Made by a program: the position numbers and the translations under genes. A stretch of DNA of 64,000 nt from Okapia johnstoni. Its lineage: Eukaryota > Chordata > Mammalia > Artiodactyla > Giraffidae. Where the stretch lies: NCBI GenBank assembly GCA_024291935.2, contig CM044322.1, positions 67,509,405-67,573,404 of the forward strand. The letters run 5' to 3'. The notes under the pieces were generated by a model, which worked only from the letters and a program-made list of their open reading frames with translations, was not told where the DNA came from and made no database searches. Of the stretch, positions 60,620 to 64,000 are shown piece after piece. Numbering within the stretch: position 1 is the stretch's first letter; each line of letters starts with the position of its first letter.

Positions 60620-61412
60620 TCAATAACCTCAGATATGCAGATGACACCACCCTTATGACAGAAAGTGAAGAAGAACTAAAGAGCCTCTTGATGAAAGTGA
60701 AAGAGGAGAGTGAAAAAGTTGGCTTAAAGCTCATCATTCAGAAAACTAAGATCATGCCGTCCGGTCCCATCACTTCATGGCAAATCGATGGGGAAACAAT
60801 GGAAACATTGATGGATTTTATTTATCTGGGCTCCAAAATCACTGCAAATGGTGACTGCAACCATGAAATTAAAAAACGTTTACTCCTTGGAAGGAAAGTT
60901 ATGACCAACCTAGACAGCATATTAAAAGCAGAGACATTACTTTGTCAACAAAGGTCCATCTAGTCAAGGCTATGGTTTTTCCAGTACTCATGTATGGATG
61001 TGATAGTTGGAGTATAAAGAAGGCTGAGCGCCAAAAAATTGATGCTTTTGAACTGTGGTGATGAAGAAGACTTTTCAGAGTCCCTGCGACTGCAAGGAGA
61101 TCCAACCAGTCCATCTTAAAGGAAATCAGTCATGAATGTTCACTGTAAGGACTGATGTTGAAGCTGAAACTCCAATAATTTGGCCACCTGATGCGAAGAG
61201 CTGGCTCCTTGGAAGAGACCCTGATGCTGGAAAATACTGAAGGTGGGAGGAGAAAGGGACAACAGATTATGAGATGGCTGGATGGTATCACTGCCTCAAT
61301 GGACATGAGTTTGGGTAAACTCCGGGAGCTGATGATGGACAAGGAGGCCTGGTGTGCTGCAGTCCATGGGGTCACAAAGAGCCGGGCACGACTGAGCGAC
61401 TGAACTGAACTG
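60620..61412 (+). mobile_element. BovB LINE, 5'-truncated just before YADD
   Basis: Starts at CAATAACCTCAGATATGC (encoding NNLRYADDTT) and runs to CTGAGCGACTGAACTGAACT. A 102-codon frame (60655-60963) covers [15 protein letters not shown] to MTNLDSILK; frameshifts and stops follow. I cannot see a clear target-site duplication. Antisense to KCNT2, in the intron upstream of the exon at 60034. Confidence 0.93.
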
Positions 61413-62339
61413 ATGTCTTTCCTAGTGCTTTAAGCCCAGAAAATCTTAATTTTTTCTTCTCTGTTTAGGATCTTGAATACTATTATCATGTAATTACTAA
61501 CTACATGGTAAATGTATTCCCTTAAGACATGAATTAATTTTATCATTAGCCTAAATGCTATTTATTTGGTATTTAAATTAATCATAGATTATTAAAATAT
61601 TATAAATTAATGCTTTTAAATTCATTAATCTAAACAACTCTCCTTGGTTCACAAAATTAAACTGAGGAATAATTTTGACTTTATTTTGGTTGGTTGTGTT
61701 ATTTTCCTAGGAGCCTCATAAAGTGATACATAAATATGCGGACACTAGGCAGCATATATGTTACTCATTTTACTTTTTATCACATGTTTAGGAAGTTTCA
61801 CTCCAAAAGAACTACTTCAGTTTTTTAATTTTTACAGACCAAATTCTGTAGAGAATGTATGGATATTAAGAGTATGGGATAATTATGGAAGATTAAGTTG
61901 GATCAGGCAGGATTTACTGATGTGAGCTCAGTAAGCACTTAAAGTTGCAGCTTGGGGAGTCATAAAGGACTCAGAGTTGTAACAACAGGCACAGCAAGCA
62001 GGGTATTCAGACCATGACAGCCATACCGAGGCTCGTCTTTTGGCTCTGGCTTGGTAACTTGTTGCACCACCTGCTGATAAGCGCACTTTCTGAATTATGC
62101 CGCTGCCTACTGTTAAGTGTTTGCTTTGAGCTGCACAGATTTAAGTTGCATTTGTTTAGTCCTCTCATGCTTCTGTCTGGGTTTCACCAATTTAAGTTAG
62201 AAGCTTCAACTTTGGCATTTAAGGACAAGAGGATGGAGCTGGGGCTCTGTGTCATGGGTCTCAAGACTTCTCTGTGTGACTCATATTGAATTGCATGTCT
62301 AGTTTTCAATAAAGGGCATGGCTGGCGTTAAGTTCAGTG
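61413..62339. other. KCNT2 intron, unassigned
   Basis: AT-rich to 61900, then a GC-richer part with a 91-codon frame (62014-62289) and AATAAA at 62309. It could be a retroposed or LTR-type piece, but I recognise no family. Confidence 0.4.
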
Positions 62340-62620
62340 AAATATCCTTATCCCGTGACCATTGATTATGTGTCTAAAGCAGACATCAAACTCCATTGCA
62401 AAGAGTGTTTGGGGAAAATGCTGACACCCTGGGTACCACAGAGGTAGATTATGTGGCTACTTGTGAGGAAGAAGAGTACCGTCATGCTGAGATCCACACT
62501 CCTGAAAACAGCTCCCTCGGGCCCTAAAAATGCTTCTTCTGCAGCTGCCTGTACCTCTGCAACAACAAAGATGCTGATACCCAGAGTCATAAGGAGAAGT
62601 ATCCATAGGGCACTGTGGCT
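62340..62620 (+). pseudogene. Possible unrecognised retropseudogene fragment
   Basis: In plus frames with one shift the stretch reads VTIDYVSKADIKLHCKECLG, then DTLGTTEVDYVATCEEEEYR, then an Ala/Ser-rich part and a stop. Coding-like composition crossing frame breaks suggests a decayed gene copy. I cannot name a parent gene, and no poly(A) tail or target-site duplication is evident. It may equally be an unknown repeat. Confidence 0.25.
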
Positions 62621-62970
62621 AAGTTAAGTTCAATGAATATTCATATTCTTATGTAAAGAATCAATATAAAACAGTATTATTGATCCAAGTATATTAAAGT
62701 AGAGAAATTATCATTCCCTTATGAAAACTGGAATGACTCAGATCAGCCTTGTAATTTTACATTCAGTTCTGATTTCATAAACTCCAGCAGTCATGCACCA
62801 AGAAGCTGTGAGTAAAGGCTTAATTTATTTCCTGTGGCAGGGCAAAGTGAAAGAATGATGCCCATGCAGTTTAAGGCACTAAGTGAGCAGAAAGTCAGGG
62901 CTATGTAGCTAAATCAAGCAGACTGGATGCATTTAAATAGCTTCTTGTTACTAGGTGGGCCAGTGAGACT

Positions 62971-63878
62971 TTTTTTTTTAATTAAAGGATAATTGTTTTA
63001 CAGAATTTTATTGTTTTCTGTCACTCAACATGAATCAGTCACAAGTATACATATATCCCCGCCCTTTTGAACCTCCTTCCCATCTCCTGCCCCATCCCAC
63101 CCCTCTAGATTGATACAGAGTCCCTGTTTGAGTTTCCTGAGCCATACAGCAAATTCCTGTTGGCTATCTATTTTACATATGGTAATGTATGTCTCCATGT
63201 TACTCTTTCTGTACATCTTACCCTCTCCTCCCCTCTCCCCATGTCCATAATTCTATTCTCTATGTCTGTTTCTCCACTGCTGCCCTGTAAGTAAATTCTT
63301 CAGTACCACTTTTCTAGATTCTGTATATATGTGTTAGAATGTGAAATTTATCTTTCTCTTTCTGACTCACTTCACTCTGTATAATAGGTTCTAGGTTCAT
63401 CTACCTCGTCACAATGGACTGAAATGCATTCCTTTTTATGACTAATATTCCATTGTGTATATGTACCACAATTTCTTTATCCATTCATCTGTCAATGGAT
63501 ATCTAGGTTGCTTCCATGTTCTAGCTATTGTAAATAGTGCTGTAATAAACAATGGGATACATGTGTATTTTTCAATTTTGGTTTCCTCAGGACATATGCC
63601 TAGGAGTGGGACTGCTGGGCCATATGGTGGTTTTATTCCTAGTTTTTTGAAGAGTCTCCATATCGTCTTCCATAGTGGCTTCACCAATTTAGATTCCCAC
63701 CAACAGTGCAAGAGCGTTCCCTTTTATCCACACCCTCTCCAGCATTTATTGTTTGTAGACTTTTAGATGATGGCCATTCTGACCACTGTAAGGTGATATC
63801 TCATTGTAGTTTTGATCTGCATTTCTCTAATAATAAGCAATGTTGAGCATCTTTTCAAGTGTTTTTAGCCATCTGTAT
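62971..63878 (-). mobile_element. Artiodactyl L1 LINE, 5'-truncated, with target-site duplication
   Basis: A 908-bp reverse-oriented insert starting with poly(T) (the tail) and carrying the L1 3' UTR, then the ORF2 C-terminal part. The minus-strand frame 63711-63442 reads [40 protein letters not shown] and ends [16 protein letters not shown], the typical L1 ORF2 C-terminal region. AGTGAGACT flanks it at 62962-62970 and 63879-63887. Moderately young, sense to KCNT2, inside its intron. Confidence 0.94.
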
Positions 63879-64000
63879 AGTGAGACTCTTAAAGAAGTAA
63901 TGCAAGTAAGAAATGCTTTCCTAGGGTTGAGAATAAACAAGACAAGAATTAGTAGAGCTAGGAAATATGAGAAAAAGGAATAATAAAATAAATAAAAGTA

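Overview
The window is nuclear DNA of a bovid ruminant (cattle, sheep or goat type). The evidence is the repeat content: at least nine BovB (RTE-clade) LINE fragments, dimeric Bov-A2 SINEs, about twenty tRNA-Glu-headed Bov-tA SINEs, older cetartiodactyl CHR SINEs and artiodactyl L1 3' ends. It is AT-rich and has no operons, no prokaryotic signals and almost no coding sequence. Species within the bovids cannot be decided by eye.

The one host gene I can identify is on the minus strand: the last three coding exons of KCNT2 (Slick / Slo2.1, a sodium-activated potassium channel). The exons are at 60034-60334, 43197-43281 and 36905-37016. They join in frame across perfect GT-AG sites and end with a class I PDZ-type tail (ETQL) and a stop. 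Introns of about 16.75 kb and 6.2 kb separate them. Upstream exons lie beyond 64000. The AT-rich, SINE-poor stretch below 36905 is the probable 3' UTR; its end is not visible.

From 1 to about 34000 the window is intergenic sequence downstream of KCNT2, filled by layers of retrotransposons. The oldest layer is MIR, L2 and hAT-Charlie fossils, then ancient L1, then BovB and artiodactyl L1, and last the Bov-tA and Bov-A2 SINEs. From 37000 to 64000 the introns carry the same layers. One BovB copy at 49808-50905, in the sense orientation of KCNT2, still has a long open reading frame. An ancient L1 at about 52880-54960 is split by three Bov-tA insertions.

Three structures stand out. (1) A chimeric retroposon at 19538-19806: a full-length Bov-tA joined to exactly nucleotides 1-38 of U2 snRNA, flanked by a decayed target-site duplication, the signature of reverse-transcriptase template switching. 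(2) A 96-bp inverted copy (21505-21600) of local sequence at 20663-20758, placed inside an L1 relic. (3) A 92-bp tRNA-Glu-head-only SINE insertion with a perfect 11-bp target-site duplication and no tail (11022-11113). I see no defence system, gene cluster or other undescribed multi-gene system; the interest here is in retrotransposition mechanics.
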